From NCBI GenBank assembly GCA_025350465.1, contig JANXXU010000038.1, positions 40,658-104,657 of the forward strand: a stretch of DNA of 64,000 nt, in the 5' to 3' direction. This document shows, in pieces, positions 1 through 8,730 of the stretch; the stretch's first letter is position 1, and each line of letters starts with the position of its first letter. Under the pieces are notes generated by a model. It saw nothing but the letters and a program-made list of their open reading frames with translations, was not told where the DNA came from and searched no databases. The position numbers and the translations under genes were made by a program. The DNA is from Alphaproteobacteria bacterium (GTDB lineage Bacteria > Pseudomonadota > Alphaproteobacteria > Micropepsales > Micropepsaceae).

Positions 1-351
1 AAGCTCGGCGTCACTTCACAGGCCGACCTCGGCAGGCTTGGCGCCCTTCTGATGCCTATTGCTCCCAAGCATTGATCCGCCTGCGCGGATTTGCAGGCGC
101 AGGCTTGTTAACGGTTCTGCCGACCAATTGCGCCGCCGCGCACGCGCCTGTCGTCCGCATACAGACGAATCCTTAGATCGCGACACGCAAGAACACTTGT
201 TGCATCGACGCATCAGCTGATTCGCAAACGGTGCGGGCAACCGCGTGTTTGAACGCGCTTCCACCAAACTTGGTGGAGCCAATCGCGGTGACAAATGAGT
301 AACTCACAGGCGGAGGGCAGGGCTTCGGCCGTGTCGGTGAAGTAAATCGCG
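1..351. other. Non-coding leader region at the left edge
   Basis: No reading frame here has convincing codon use or a recognisable product. The only structure I see is the inverted repeat at 260-277. The stretch probably holds the promoter and leader of the TonB receptor that follows, but I could not pick a -10/-35 pair with confidence. Confidence 0.5.
260..277. promoter_or_regulatory. 18-bp inverted repeat upstream of the TonB receptor
   Basis: TCCACCAA and TTGGTGGA are exact inverted copies separated by 2 nt (AC). The repeat lies about 75 bp before the receptor start. Its size and symmetry suit a dimeric repressor or activator site, although a short RNA hairpin is also possible. No run of T follows, so it is not a simple terminator. 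It does not resemble the ACCG-N6-CGGT sites of the paa genes. Confidence 0.4.
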
Positions 352-3294
352 ATGGGGGCAAAAACCGTGTTAAAGGAAGTTCGGGTTAGCAATTTCAAGG
401 CATCGCTGCTCGCAGGCGCAGCGTTCGTTGCGTTTGTCGGACTCCCGTCCGGCGCAAAAGCGGCAGATGACACTGCGACCGACCAAAAAGTCGAAAAGGT
501 CACGGTCACAGGGTCGCGCATTCCGAAGAAGGACTATTCCTCGAACAGTCCGATCTCGACGGTCACCGCGCAGCAGATCAAAGACTCAGGGTCGACGACT
601 ATCGACCAGCTGCTCAACACGCTGCCTCAGGTCGTTCCTGGATTCGGTCGCGGCCAGAACAATGGGACGGCCTTCGGCGGCAACGGCGGTCTAGCAACGG
701 TCAATCTTCGCGGCCTCGGCGACCAGCGCAACCTGGTTCTGGTCAACGGCCACCGCATCACCCCGGCTACCGAGAACAACGAAGTCGATCTCAACAACAT
801 CCCGCCATCGCTGATCGAGCGTATCGAAGTGGTCACCGGCGGCGCCTCGGCGGTCTACGGTTCGGACGCCATCTCGGGCGTCATCAACATCATCTTGAAG
901 CATGACTTCCAGGGTGCGCAGCTCGACACAAGCTATAAGATCAGCGATCGTGGCGACGGTGCGGAATGGCAGATCAGCGGCACGGTCGGTGCCAATTCCG
1001 GAGACGGAAAAGGCAACGTCGAACTCTTTGGTTCGTACTACAGCCGCGACGGACTGCTGGACTCCGATCGTTCCTTCTCCGCGATGAGCAACTCGCATGT
1101 CGGCGAGGGTCTGAGAGCCAGCTCCACCTCGCCGGCCGGTCGGTTCGACAACGTCGCAAGCAACAACTTCGCGGCGCAGAACGACGGTCTCTCGGCACCG
1201 ACGACCGATCCAGTCGCCAGCGATCCGCTCTATGACCCCGCCGTCGGCGGCGGCGGTTGCACGCCCGCGTCGACCAGCAGAAATATCGCGTTCGGCCCGT
1301 TGGGAGCGACGACGCACGGGTTCTGCAACGTCGCGCAGGCGTTTGGCGGCGATCGCTTCAACTTCAGCCCAGCAAACTTTCTGATCGACCCGGGTAAGGC
1401 CTACAACATGGCCAGCCTCGGCCAGTACAATTTAATCGGCGATTCCGTCGTCGGTTACATGGAGGCCTATTTCTCAAACAATAAGATCCAGGTTCAGCAG
1501 GCTCCGTCCCCGGCGACCGGGTTTGAGATCGTCGACCCGCTCGGCGACCTCAGTGGCACCTCGGCGATGAATACCTTCCTGCTAACCCCTGCGATTCGAT
1601 CGACACTGCAGACTCGTCCAGTTACCGACGCTCTCGTGATCTTCCGCAAGCGCTTGCTCGCAATCGGGGATCGCGCGATCGACAACGAATCGAACTACTT
1701 CCAATTCGTCACCGGTCTGAAGGGGGACCTTGGTGACGGCTGGGAATACGACACCTACGTGAACTATGGTGAGAACAACTTCCAGAACCAGACGTTCAAC
1801 GAAGCCAACAAAGAACACTTGTTGAATGCACTCCGCAACAAGGTCGACGAGACTGCCTGCGGTGGTCCGGCCGGTCGGAGCATTCCGCTGTACGGCGACA
1901 ACGCGTTGTCGGCAGCGGACATCTGCTACCTCAAAGTGCCGGTATTGCAGAACACGGTTGCATTGAATCAGACGGTCTTCAGCGCGAGCTTGACGGGCGA
2001 GCCGATTCAATTGCCCGCAGGTCCGCTGGGCATCTCGTTCGGCTTTGAATATCGTTCGCAAAAAGTGGATGTGGTGCCGGATGCGGTTATTCAATCGCAC
2101 AACACCGTCGGCTTTAACGGTGCGGGCCCGGTTGCCGGTGGCTTCGACGTCTACGAAGAGTACGTGGAAGCCAATATTCCGCTGGTATCGGACGTGTTCT
2201 TGGTCAAATACCTCGGGCTGGAAGCGGGCTACCGGTATTCCGACTACACCTTGGCCGGCAATCCGCTGACGACGCAAACCTACAAATACGGCGCCGAGTG
2301 GAAACCGTTTGAGGACATCAGGTTCCGCGGGATGTTCGAACGGGCCGACCGCGCACCGAACTTGTTCGAACTTTTCGAGAATGGCGACCAATCCTTTACC
2401 TCGGTCCGGGATCCGTGCGCCGGCGCAACCGGCGTCACGAAGACGAATTGCATCGCCAGGTTTCCGATCGAGAGTGGTGGTTCTGCAATTTGGACTCCGG
2501 CCTTCGCGCAGGTGAACACCCAGATCGAGGAAGGCATCTTCGGCAACAAGAACCTGAAGGATGAAAAGGCCGACACGATCACCCTGGGTATGACGGTAAC
2601 GCCGTCGGGATGGAAGAACTTCAATGCAGCGATCGACTATTGGAACGTGGACATTCAGAACGCGATCACTAACGAGTTTGGCGGACCGGCCGCTGAACTT
2701 GCGGCCTGTTACAAGCAAGCTGTTCCGGACCTGGTGGCTTGCAGCGGGTTTGTGCGCGACGCTGCCGGTACGCTGATAATGAGTCACGTCTTCAAGCGGA
2801 ACGAAAGCAGCATCAAGACGGACGGTGTCGACTTCCAGGCACAAATGAAGTTCAACGCCGACGACTTCGGGTTGGACCCGGCGGACGGCAGCCTTTCGAT
2901 CTTCGCTCTCGGAAGCTGGATGAGGTCGTACAAAATCAACGGGGGCGAAGCAGTGGGTGTGTACTTCGAGGCTGCTACGCTGCCAGAATTGTCGGGGAGT
3001 ATGCAGTTCACCTACTCGGTGGCGGATTGGCGGTTTGGTTGGGATGTCCGCTATATCGATCACATGAGAGAGGCGTCGTTTGGCTACTTCGTACCGGCGA
3101 TCTACTACAACGACGCCAACGTCAGCTGGGACATCAGCGACCACGTCAAGCTGTACGCCGTCGTGAACGACGTCTTCGACGAGCAACCCTTTAAGGTCGA
3201 ACAGATCGATCTTGCCGGCACGTCGGCGGTCGATACGTCCAGATACGACGTGGTTGGACGTTCCTACCAGATGGGGATGACCGTCCGATATTGA
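352..3294 (+). CDS. TonB-dependent outer-membrane receptor
   Basis: The 980-residue protein is typical of large TonB-dependent receptors that import siderophores, cobalamin, oligosaccharides or aromatic compounds across the outer membrane. An N-terminal export signal is visible (hydrophobic core near residues 18-31, then GAKA-ADD). The plug runs from about 47 to 185, with VTVTGSRIP at the TonB-box/plug start, RNLVLVNGHR at 126-135 and GASAVYGSDAISGVINI at 164-180. The rest is barrel and ends in an aromatic residue (TVRY). Asn/Gly-rich plugs of this kind are common in Caulobacter and Sphingomonas receptors. I used ATG 352; GTG 367 is an in-frame alternative. The ligand is unknown. Its position beside the phenylalanine/phenylacetate genes hints at a related substrate, but no paa-type operator precedes it. 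Confidence 0.93.
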   Translation: MGAKTVLKEVRVSNFKASLLAGAAFVAFVGLPSGAKAADDTATDQKVEKVTVTGSRIPKKDYSSNSPISTVTAQQIKDSGSTTIDQLLNTLPQVVPGFGRGQNNGTAFGGNGGLATVNLRGLGDQRNLVLVNGHRITPATENNEVDLNNIPPSLIERIEVVTGGASAVYGSDAISGVINIILKHDFQGAQLDTSYKISDRGDGAEWQISGTVGANSGDGKGNVELFGSYYSRDGLLDSDRSFSAMSNSHVGEGLRASSTSPAGRFDNVASNNFAAQNDGLSAPTTDPVASDPLYDPAVGGGGCTPASTSRNIAFGPLGATTHGFCNVAQAFGGDRFNFSPANFLIDPGKAYNMASLGQYNLIGDSVVGYMEAYFSNNKIQVQQAPSPATGFEIVDPLGDLSGTSAMNTFLLTPAIRSTLQTRPVTDALVIFRKRLLAIGDRAIDNESNYFQFVTGLKGDLGDGWEYDTYVNYGENNFQNQTFNEANKEHLLNALRNKVDETACGGPAGRSIPLYGDNALSAADICYLKVPVLQNTVALNQTVFSASLTGEPIQLPAGPLGISFGFEYRSQKVDVVPDAVIQSHNTVGFNGAGPVAGGFDVYEEYVEANIPLVSDVFLVKYLGLEAGYRYSDYTLAGNPLTTQTYKYGAEWKPFEDIRFRGMFERADRAPNLFELFENGDQSFTSVRDPCAGATGVTKTNCIARFPIESGGSAIWTPAFAQVNTQIEEGIFGNKNLKDEKADTITLGMTVTPSGWKNFNAAIDYWNVDIQNAITNEFGGPAAELAACYKQAVPDLVACSGFVRDAAGTLIMSHVFKRNESSIKTDGVDFQAQMKFNADDFGLDPADGSLSIFALGSWMRSYKINGGEAVGVYFEAATLPELSGSMQFTYSVADWRFGWDVRYIDHMREASFGYFVPAIYYNDANVSWDISDHVKLYAVVNDVFDEQPFKVEQIDLAGTSAVDTSRYDVVGRSYQMGMTVRY

Positions 3295-3339
3295 GGATCG
3301 AACCGTCTCTGGCTTGAAGGTATCAAAAGGGAAATGGAG

Positions 3340-3370
3340 ACGGCGGGCGCGGGCCCGCCGTTTCTATTTT
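3340..3370 (+). terminator. Rho-independent terminator after the TonB receptor
   Basis: A 9-bp GC-rich stem (ACGGCGGGC pairing with GCCCGCCGT) with a 4-nt loop is followed by TTCTATTTT. It lies 46 bp past the receptor stop and before the convergent TetR gene, so it may serve both directions. Confidence 0.85.
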
Positions 3371-3399
3371 GAAGCTTTGAGTCCAGCAATGGGCGGTGC

Positions 3400-4005
3400 C
3401 TAAGAGGGAATCTCGGCCTTGGCGATTCCATTCAAGAAGGTGTTGACGGCGAGGTCGGCGATCTTCGCAGGCTTGGCGCGGCCGGACGGATCGAGCCAGG
3501 TGTGCATCCAGTTGATCATGCCAAAATAGAGCATGACGGCCGGCCGTCGCAACGGCGAGCGACCGGACAGATCCGGACGAATCTCAACGAGAACTTTGTC
3601 GACGATGTCGAGGAGCCGGCGTTGAATGCAGACGATGATCCGCCGCTGCGCTTCCGGCAAATTTCCAAGTTCGTTCAGCAACACTCGTTGGCGCGGCGCC
3701 GCGCCGAGATAGAGGCGCATGAATTCCCGCGTCATGGCTCGAAGCTTGTCGGCCGCGCCGATCGGTCGGGCCGCGATTTCTTCGGCCACGTCGAGAAGGG
3801 CTTTGACGTGGGAATGCATCACGTCGAAGAGAATTTGTTCTTTGGACTCATAGTAGTGATAAAGGAGCGACTTCGACGTCTTGCAGGCGCCCGCCAAGTC
3901 AGCGATCGAGGTGCCAAGGAACCCGCGGCTGGCGAACAGGTCGGCGGCACGCTCGACGATGCCTTCGCGGCGTTGCGCGTAGTCGATCGCCTGCGTTCGT
4001 GCCAT
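3400..4005 (-). CDS. TetR/AcrR-family repressor, probable regulator of the paa/phenylpyruvate genes
   Basis: This 201-residue protein has an N-terminal helix-turn-helix at about residues 32-51 (GTSIADLAGACKTSKSLLYH, then YYESKEQI), the standard TetR signature, and a helical ligand-binding C-terminal domain. It is divergent from the E1-E2-aminotransferase operon. An operator-like sequence lies between them at 4114-4137 and recurs before paaABCDE and paaG. TetR proteins called PaaR are known to repress paa genes and to be released by phenylacetyl-CoA. I infer that this protein does the same here. The family assignment is firm; the ligand and target set are inference. Confidence 0.9.
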   Translation of the reverse strand: MARTQAIDYAQRREGIVERAADLFASRGFLGTSIADLAGACKTSKSLLYHYYESKEQILFDVMHSHVKALLDVAEEIAARPIGAADKLRAMTREFMRLYLGAAPRQRVLLNELGNLPEAQRRIIVCIQRRLLDIVDKVLVEIRPDLSGRSPLRRPAVMLYFGMINWMHTWLDPSGRAKPAKIADLAVNTFLNGIAKAEIPS

Positions 4006-4113
4006 TCACTTTATCTCCAAACCTTCAAGTCGTTTCAGCGGCGCTCGGCGCCTCTGGGAGGTCAAGCCACACGTCGATCATCGACAAGATGTCAGAAATC
4101 AAAGCAGTTGAAA

Positions 4114-4137
4114 ATTGACCGTCCATTCGGTTTATTA
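4114..4137 (+). promoter_or_regulatory. Operator site 1 (ACCG-N6-CGGT) overlapping a -35 element
   Basis: The sequence ATTGACCGTCCATTCGGTTT contains the inverted halves ACCG and CGGT six bases apart, and TTGACC serves as a -35 hexamer. The same block occurs at 13961 (paaA promoter) and, inverted, at 13646 (paaG promoter). The site lies 14 bp before the GTG start of the E1 gene and about 110 bp upstream of the tetR start. A repressor bound here would block promoter access. Confidence 0.75.
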
Positions 4138-4151
4138 ATAAGGCAACATCC

Positions 4152-6257
4152 GTGGCGAAGAGCAACTCCCTCATGACGGCCGCGATGCGACGTACCAAGC
4201 ATGCCTCCGCGAACGAACCCGACGAAGCCCATGACTGGCGGCGCGTCGCTTATTTGACGCTCGTCTCGAGGGCCTTGGACGAGATCGAAGAGAAAACGCT
4301 CGTGCCGGAGCGCAAGATTTTCTATCAATTTTCGGCCCGCGGCCACGACGTAGCGCAGATTCTCTTGGGCTTGCAGCTCACCCATGCGCGGGACGCGATC
4401 TGCGGCTATTACCGCTCGCGGCCCGTGCTCTTGACCTTGGGTGTTCCAATTGCCGACGCGCTCGGCTCTTCGATGGCGCGCGCCGGCGGCTATTCGGATG
4501 GGCGCGATATCGGCGCCGTTTTCAACTACCCAAACCTCAACGGACCGTGCGCATTGCCGATGTGCGGCGGCGTGGGCGCGCAATTCACGCCGTCGGCCGG
4601 GTGGGCGCAAGCGCTCGAATATCGTCGCGCCGTCTTGAACGATCCCGAATGCGCGGGGGCGATCGCCGTCGCACTCGGCGGCGACGCGTCGGTTGCGACC
4701 AATGGCTTCTGGTCGGCGTTGACGATGGCGACGACGCTGGGCCTACCGATCCTGTTCTTCATCGAAGACAATGGCTACGGGATTTCGGTGCCGTCTCATT
4801 TGCAGACGCCAGGCAGCGACATCGCGGCCAATCTGAAAAGCTTCAAAGGTTTGCACGTGCTCTCGGGCGACGGGACAGAGCCGGGCGAAACGGCGCGCCT
4901 GATCAAGGATGCCGTTGGGCATGTTCGCGAGCGGCGCGCGCCGGCGCTGCTTCGGCTGACGGTGCCGCGCTTGGAAGGCCATTCGTTTCAGGATACACAG
5001 ACCTATAAATCGGCCGCGACGATTGCCTCGGAAAACGTGCGCGATCCGCTGCCGAAACTGCGCGACTATATTGTTCCAGCCGTGTTCGACGGAGCCGAAT
5101 GGGAACGTATTGCCGCCGACGCCAAGACGGCGGCCGAGTCGGCGCGGCGCGAAGCCGAGGCGCGGCCGGTCGCGAACGTCGAGCGCACGATGCGGCATGT
5201 CTTTTTCGAGGATGAACTGCAGACGAAAGGCGGGCAGTGGGCAGAAGGCTTCGTGGCGCCGAGAGCGAGCGCGCAGCCCGAGCCCGAAGGCCAGCGGATC
5301 AATATGGTCACAGCGATCCGCCGTACACTGGACCATGAGCTGGCGATCAATCCGCGCGTGCTGGTTTTCGGCGAAGACGTGGGGCCTAAGGGCGGTGTGC
5401 ACGCGGTCACGCTTGGTCTGCAGGAAAAATTCGGCGCGGCGCGCGTCTTCGATACCAGCCTCTCCGAGGAAGGCATTATCGGCCGGGCCGTCGGCATGGC
5501 GTTGGCCGGCCTTGTGCCCGTCCCTGAAATTCAGTTTCGCAAATACGCCGACCCCGCGACCGAGCAACTGAACGATTGCGGGACCATGCGCTGGCGCACG
5601 AACAACCGCTTTGCCGCGCCCATTGTCGTTCGCATGCCGATCGGCTTCTTCAAATGCGGCGACCCGTGGCACAGCCAAACCAACGAGGTGCAGTTCGTGC
5701 ACGCTCCGGGATGGAAAGTGGCGGTGCCGTCGAACGCGGAGGACGCGGTCGGCCTGTTGCGGGCCAGTCTGCGCGGCAATGATCCCGTCGTCTTCTTCGA
5801 GCATCGGGCAATGCTCGACGCGGCTTGGGCGCGCAGGCCTTATCCCGGCGACGATTTCGTGCTGCCGTTCGGCGTAGCGCGGCGCGTGCGGGAAGGCGAC
5901 AATCTGACGATCGTGAGCTGGGGCGCGATGGTGGAGCGTTGCGAGGAAGCGGCGACGGATCGTTCCGTCGAAATCCTCGACCTGCGCACGTTGATGCCAT
6001 GGGACCGCACGGCGGTCCTTGAATCGGTCAAGCGCACGCGGCGCTGCCTTGTCGTGCATGAGGATTTGATGAGCGGCGGCTTCGGTGCGGAAATCGCGGC
6101 GGTCGTTGCCGGCGAATGCTTCCTCGATCTCGACGCGCCGGTTTCGCGCCTCGCCATGCCCGATATTCCGAGCCCCCATAATCCCGCGCTCATGGAATGG
6201 GCGCTGCCGTCGGTCGACGGCATTCGCCGCAAGATCGACGCCTTGATCGGATTTTGA
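4152..6257 (+). CDS. Fused alpha-beta E1 subunit of a 2-oxo acid dehydrogenase (proposed phenylpyruvate dehydrogenase)
   Basis: The 701 residues join both halves of a thiamine-diphosphate E1. The alpha-like half (about 30-340) carries the ThDP-binding pair GGDAS (176-180) and DNGYG (206-210); the usual GDG reads GDA. The beta-like half (from about 375) contains VLVFGEDVG, SEEGIIGRAVGMAL and PEIQF. Such E1 enzymes decarboxylate branched-chain or aromatic 2-oxo acids and acylate the E2 lipoyl group. E2 starts directly after the stop codon. Given the aminotransferase downstream and the paa-type operator upstream, I infer phenylpyruvate as substrate. GTG 4152 would give a very short leader behind the operator/promoter; ATG 4173, preceded by GAAGAG, is a credible alternative. 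No E3 gene is nearby, so a shared lipoamide dehydrogenase is likely. Confidence 0.93.
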   Translation: MAKSNSLMTAAMRRTKHASANEPDEAHDWRRVAYLTLVSRALDEIEEKTLVPERKIFYQFSARGHDVAQILLGLQLTHARDAICGYYRSRPVLLTLGVPIADALGSSMARAGGYSDGRDIGAVFNYPNLNGPCALPMCGGVGAQFTPSAGWAQALEYRRAVLNDPECAGAIAVALGGDASVATNGFWSALTMATTLGLPILFFIEDNGYGISVPSHLQTPGSDIAANLKSFKGLHVLSGDGTEPGETARLIKDAVGHVRERRAPALLRLTVPRLEGHSFQDTQTYKSAATIASENVRDPLPKLRDYIVPAVFDGAEWERIAADAKTAAESARREAEARPVANVERTMRHVFFEDELQTKGGQWAEGFVAPRASAQPEPEGQRINMVTAIRRTLDHELAINPRVLVFGEDVGPKGGVHAVTLGLQEKFGAARVFDTSLSEEGIIGRAVGMALAGLVPVPEIQFRKYADPATEQLNDCGTMRWRTNNRFAAPIVVRMPIGFFKCGDPWHSQTNEVQFVHAPGWKVAVPSNAEDAVGLLRASLRGNDPVVFFEHRAMLDAAWARRPYPGDDFVLPFGVARRVREGDNLTIVSWGAMVERCEEAATDRSVEILDLRTLMPWDRTAVLESVKRTRRCLVVHEDLMSGGFGAEIAAVVAGECFLDLDAPVSRLAMPDIPSPHNPALMEWALPSVDGIRRKIDALIGF

Positions 6258-7436
6258 ATGAGCACCACAGACATCGTGGCGCCAACCGAGCAGGAAGGCA
6301 CCAAGGCCGTCGTCAGAAGCTGGCTGAAGAATGTGGGCGATGCCGTGCGGGTCAACGATCCGGTGGTCGAACTGGAAACCGACAAGGTTGCGGTCGAGAT
6401 CGCCGCGACAAGCGAGGGCGTCCTTTCCGAAATTCTGCTGGAGACAGGCGCCGAAGTGGAACCGGGCACGGTGCTTGGGCGCATCGCGGATCGAGCAGCC
6501 GGCGCAAAGGCAGCGGGCGCGCAGGCGCCGACAGCACCTTCACAGCCGCGGACGCAGCCACAGAAAGCGGCGGCCGACGCGGCCCACATCGCACCGGGCA
6601 TTCGCCGCCTGCTCTCAGATCACGGTCTCGAACCGCAAGATGTTCCGACGCCCGGCGGCAAGCTGACGCGTGAAGATGTGCAGGCGGAGGTCGAGCGTCG
6701 GGCGAAGGGCAGTGCGCGGTCAACCATGAGCGGCGTTACGCGATTGCCGCACGATTCGATGCGCAAGCGGATCGCCGAACACATGACGCACTCCGTGCAG
6801 GTCGCGCCGCATGTGACCGCGATGTTCGAAGCGAATCTGAGCGCCATCATCGCGCATCGCGAGGCGCACAAGGCCGCCTTCGAGCGGCAAGGCGCAAACC
6901 TGACCTTCACCGCATATTTCGTGGCGGCCTCGGCAGCGGCGATGAAATCCGCCCCCGCGGTCAACGGCCGATGGTTTGAGGATCGCATCGAGACTTATGA
7001 CGACGTCAATGTCGGCGTAGGAACGGCGCTCGGCGAAAAGGGCTTGATCGTGCCGGTGATCAATCGCGTGCAAACACTGTCGCTCCTCGATATCGCGCAC
7101 CGTCTCACCGAGCTGACGGAAAAAGCGCGGGCGGGAAAGTTGGCGCCGGCCGACGTGCGCAACGGCACGTTTTCGATTTCCAATCACGGCGTTTCGGGTT
7201 CGCTCGTGGCGGCTCCCATCATCATCAACCAGCCTCAATCGGCGATCCTCGGCATCGGTAAAGTGCAGAAGCGTGCGGTGGTGCGCGAGGCGAGCGGTGC
7301 GGACGAAGTTGCGATCCAGCCGATGGCCTATGTCACACTGACGATCGATCATCGCGTGGTCGATGCATTCCAGACGAATGCTTGGCTGACGCGCTTCGTC
7401 GACGTTTTGGAGACTTGGCCCAAGGAGGCTAGTTGA
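6258..7436 (+). CDS. Dihydrolipoamide acyltransferase E2 of the same complex
   Basis: This 392-residue E2 has the standard three parts. The lipoyl domain covers about 1-78, with the lipoylated lysine K43 in ETDKVAVE. An Ala/Pro linker is followed by a peripheral-subunit-binding domain (about 109-145, IAPGIRRLLSDHGL). The acyltransferase core starts near 165 and ends with the catalytic HRVVD (H365, D369). The enzyme moves the acyl group from E1 to CoA. The ATG directly follows the E1 stop, so the two are translationally coupled. A 2-oxo acid complex is certain. The acyl product, phenylacetyl-CoA in my reading, rests on context. Confidence 0.94.
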   Translation: MSTTDIVAPTEQEGTKAVVRSWLKNVGDAVRVNDPVVELETDKVAVEIAATSEGVLSEILLETGAEVEPGTVLGRIADRAAGAKAAGAQAPTAPSQPRTQPQKAAADAAHIAPGIRRLLSDHGLEPQDVPTPGGKLTREDVQAEVERRAKGSARSTMSGVTRLPHDSMRKRIAEHMTHSVQVAPHVTAMFEANLSAIIAHREAHKAAFERQGANLTFTAYFVAASAAAMKSAPAVNGRWFEDRIETYDDVNVGVGTALGEKGLIVPVINRVQTLSLLDIAHRLTELTEKARAGKLAPADVRNGTFSISNHGVSGSLVAAPIIINQPQSAILGIGKVQKRAVVREASGADEVAIQPMAYVTLTIDHRVVDAFQTNAWLTRFVDVLETWPKEAS

Positions 7437-7460
7437 GCGTAGGCCGGCCGCAGAAGTTGA

Positions 7461-8729
7461 ATGAGCGTGGAACAAGAAAATGAAAGTCAGAGGCAACGCT
7501 TAGTGCAAGGATCTCGCAGAACGCCGAACGCGCGCACCGGCACATCGCAGCACGGCCTCTTCAACGCGCTAAAGAAGCAGCCGCCCGACCCTCTGCTGTC
7601 GCTTATCGCCAAATTGCGCGATGATCCGCGTCAGGAAAAGATCGATCTCGGCGTCGGCGTCTATCGCGACGCGAGCGGCATTACACCCGTGATGCATTGC
7701 GTTAAGGAAGCCGAGCGCCTGTTGCTGGCGATGCAGGCGACCAAATCCTACCTCGGCTCGGAAGGCGACGTTGGTTTCGTCAATCTCTTGAAGCCGATGG
7801 TTTGCGGCGAGGCGTTCGCGCGCGATCCACGCCTCGTCGGGGTGCAGACGCCCGGCGGCACCGGCGCGCTGCGTCTTGCCGCCGATGTGATCGCCGCATC
7901 CGTCGCCCGCACGAAAATCTGGCTCGGTCTGCCAAGCTGGCCAAATCACGAACCCATTTTTTCGGCTGCCGGGCTGACGATCCAGACCTATCGCTCATTC
8001 GACGTCACGACGCAGCAGCTGCTCTTCGACGACACAATAGCTGCATTGAAGAGTGCTCAGCCGGGCGACGTCGTTCTGCTCCACGGTTGCTGCCACAATC
8101 CTACGGGTTCGGATTTTGACGTCGCGCAGTGGGCCACGCTCGCGAAGTTGATGGCGACGCGCGACCTGGTTCCGTTGCTCGATTTTGCGTATCAGGGTTT
8201 CGGACGCGGGTTTGAGCCCGACGCAACGGGGATTGGCATTGTTCTCGAACATGTCGGCGAGGCGCTCGTCGCATACTCCTGCGACAAGAACTTTGGCCTT
8301 TATCGCGAACGGACCGGCGCATTGTTTGCCTTCACGCAAGATGCGCCGGCGGCCGATCGCGTGTACTCGAACATGCTTTCCGCGGCTCGTGCTAATTGGG
8401 CGATGCCGCCCGATCACGGCGCTGCGGTCGTTCGGCTGATCCTAGAATCCGACGAATTGCGCCGCGACTGGCACCAGGAGTTGGAAGACATGCGCAGCCG
8501 GGTCGCGTCCGTTCGCCAAGAACTCGCCGCTGCAGATTCCCTTTTTGCGCCCTTGGTTCTTCAATGCGGCATGTTCTCTTTGTTGCCGATCGATTCCGTA
8601 GTCATTGCCCGACTGCAAGCCGAGCACGGCATCTACATGGCGGGATCGGGACGTATCAATGTTGCGGGCATTCGGGGCGGCGATGTCGAACGTCTCGTGC
8701 GGGCAATGCGCGGCGTCAGAGGAAGATAA
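7461..8729 (+). CDS. Aromatic/aspartate-type aminotransferase (class I, PLP)
   Basis: The 422 residues match the TyrB/AspC fold. IDLGVGVYRD is at 61-70, the substrate/PLP region HGCCHNPTG at 208-216, DFAYQGFG at 241-248, and the PLP lysine K276 lies in SCDKNFGLYRERTG. The family transfers the amino group of Tyr, Phe or Asp to 2-oxoglutarate. The gene is 24 bp after E2 and is likely co-transcribed, so I assign it as the phenylalanine-to-phenylpyruvate step feeding the complex. The first ~30 residues are polar and outside the family core, so translation could begin further in, although ATG 7461 is the only obvious start. It converges with the P450 gene across a 1-bp gap. Confidence 0.92.
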   Translation: MSVEQENESQRQRLVQGSRRTPNARTGTSQHGLFNALKKQPPDPLLSLIAKLRDDPRQEKIDLGVGVYRDASGITPVMHCVKEAERLLLAMQATKSYLGSEGDVGFVNLLKPMVCGEAFARDPRLVGVQTPGGTGALRLAADVIAASVARTKIWLGLPSWPNHEPIFSAAGLTIQTYRSFDVTTQQLLFDDTIAALKSAQPGDVVLLHGCCHNPTGSDFDVAQWATLAKLMATRDLVPLLDFAYQGFGRGFEPDATGIGIVLEHVGEALVAYSCDKNFGLYRERTGALFAFTQDAPAADRVYSNMLSAARANWAMPPDHGAAVVRLILESDELRRDWHQELEDMRSRVASVRQELAAADSLFAPLVLQCGMFSLLPIDSVVIARLQAEHGIYMAGSGRINVAGIRGGDVERLVRAMRGVRGR

Positions 8730-8730
8730 T

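Noticed and set aside
1582..3186. A 534-residue open frame on the minus strand inside the TonB receptor
   Set aside because: It is antisense to a clearly recognisable receptor and its translation shows no family motif; long antisense frames are expected in GC-rich DNA.
4743..6179. A 478-residue minus-strand frame inside the E1 gene
   Set aside because: The sequence is Arg/His-rich and lacks any domain, while the plus strand carries intact E1 motifs throughout.
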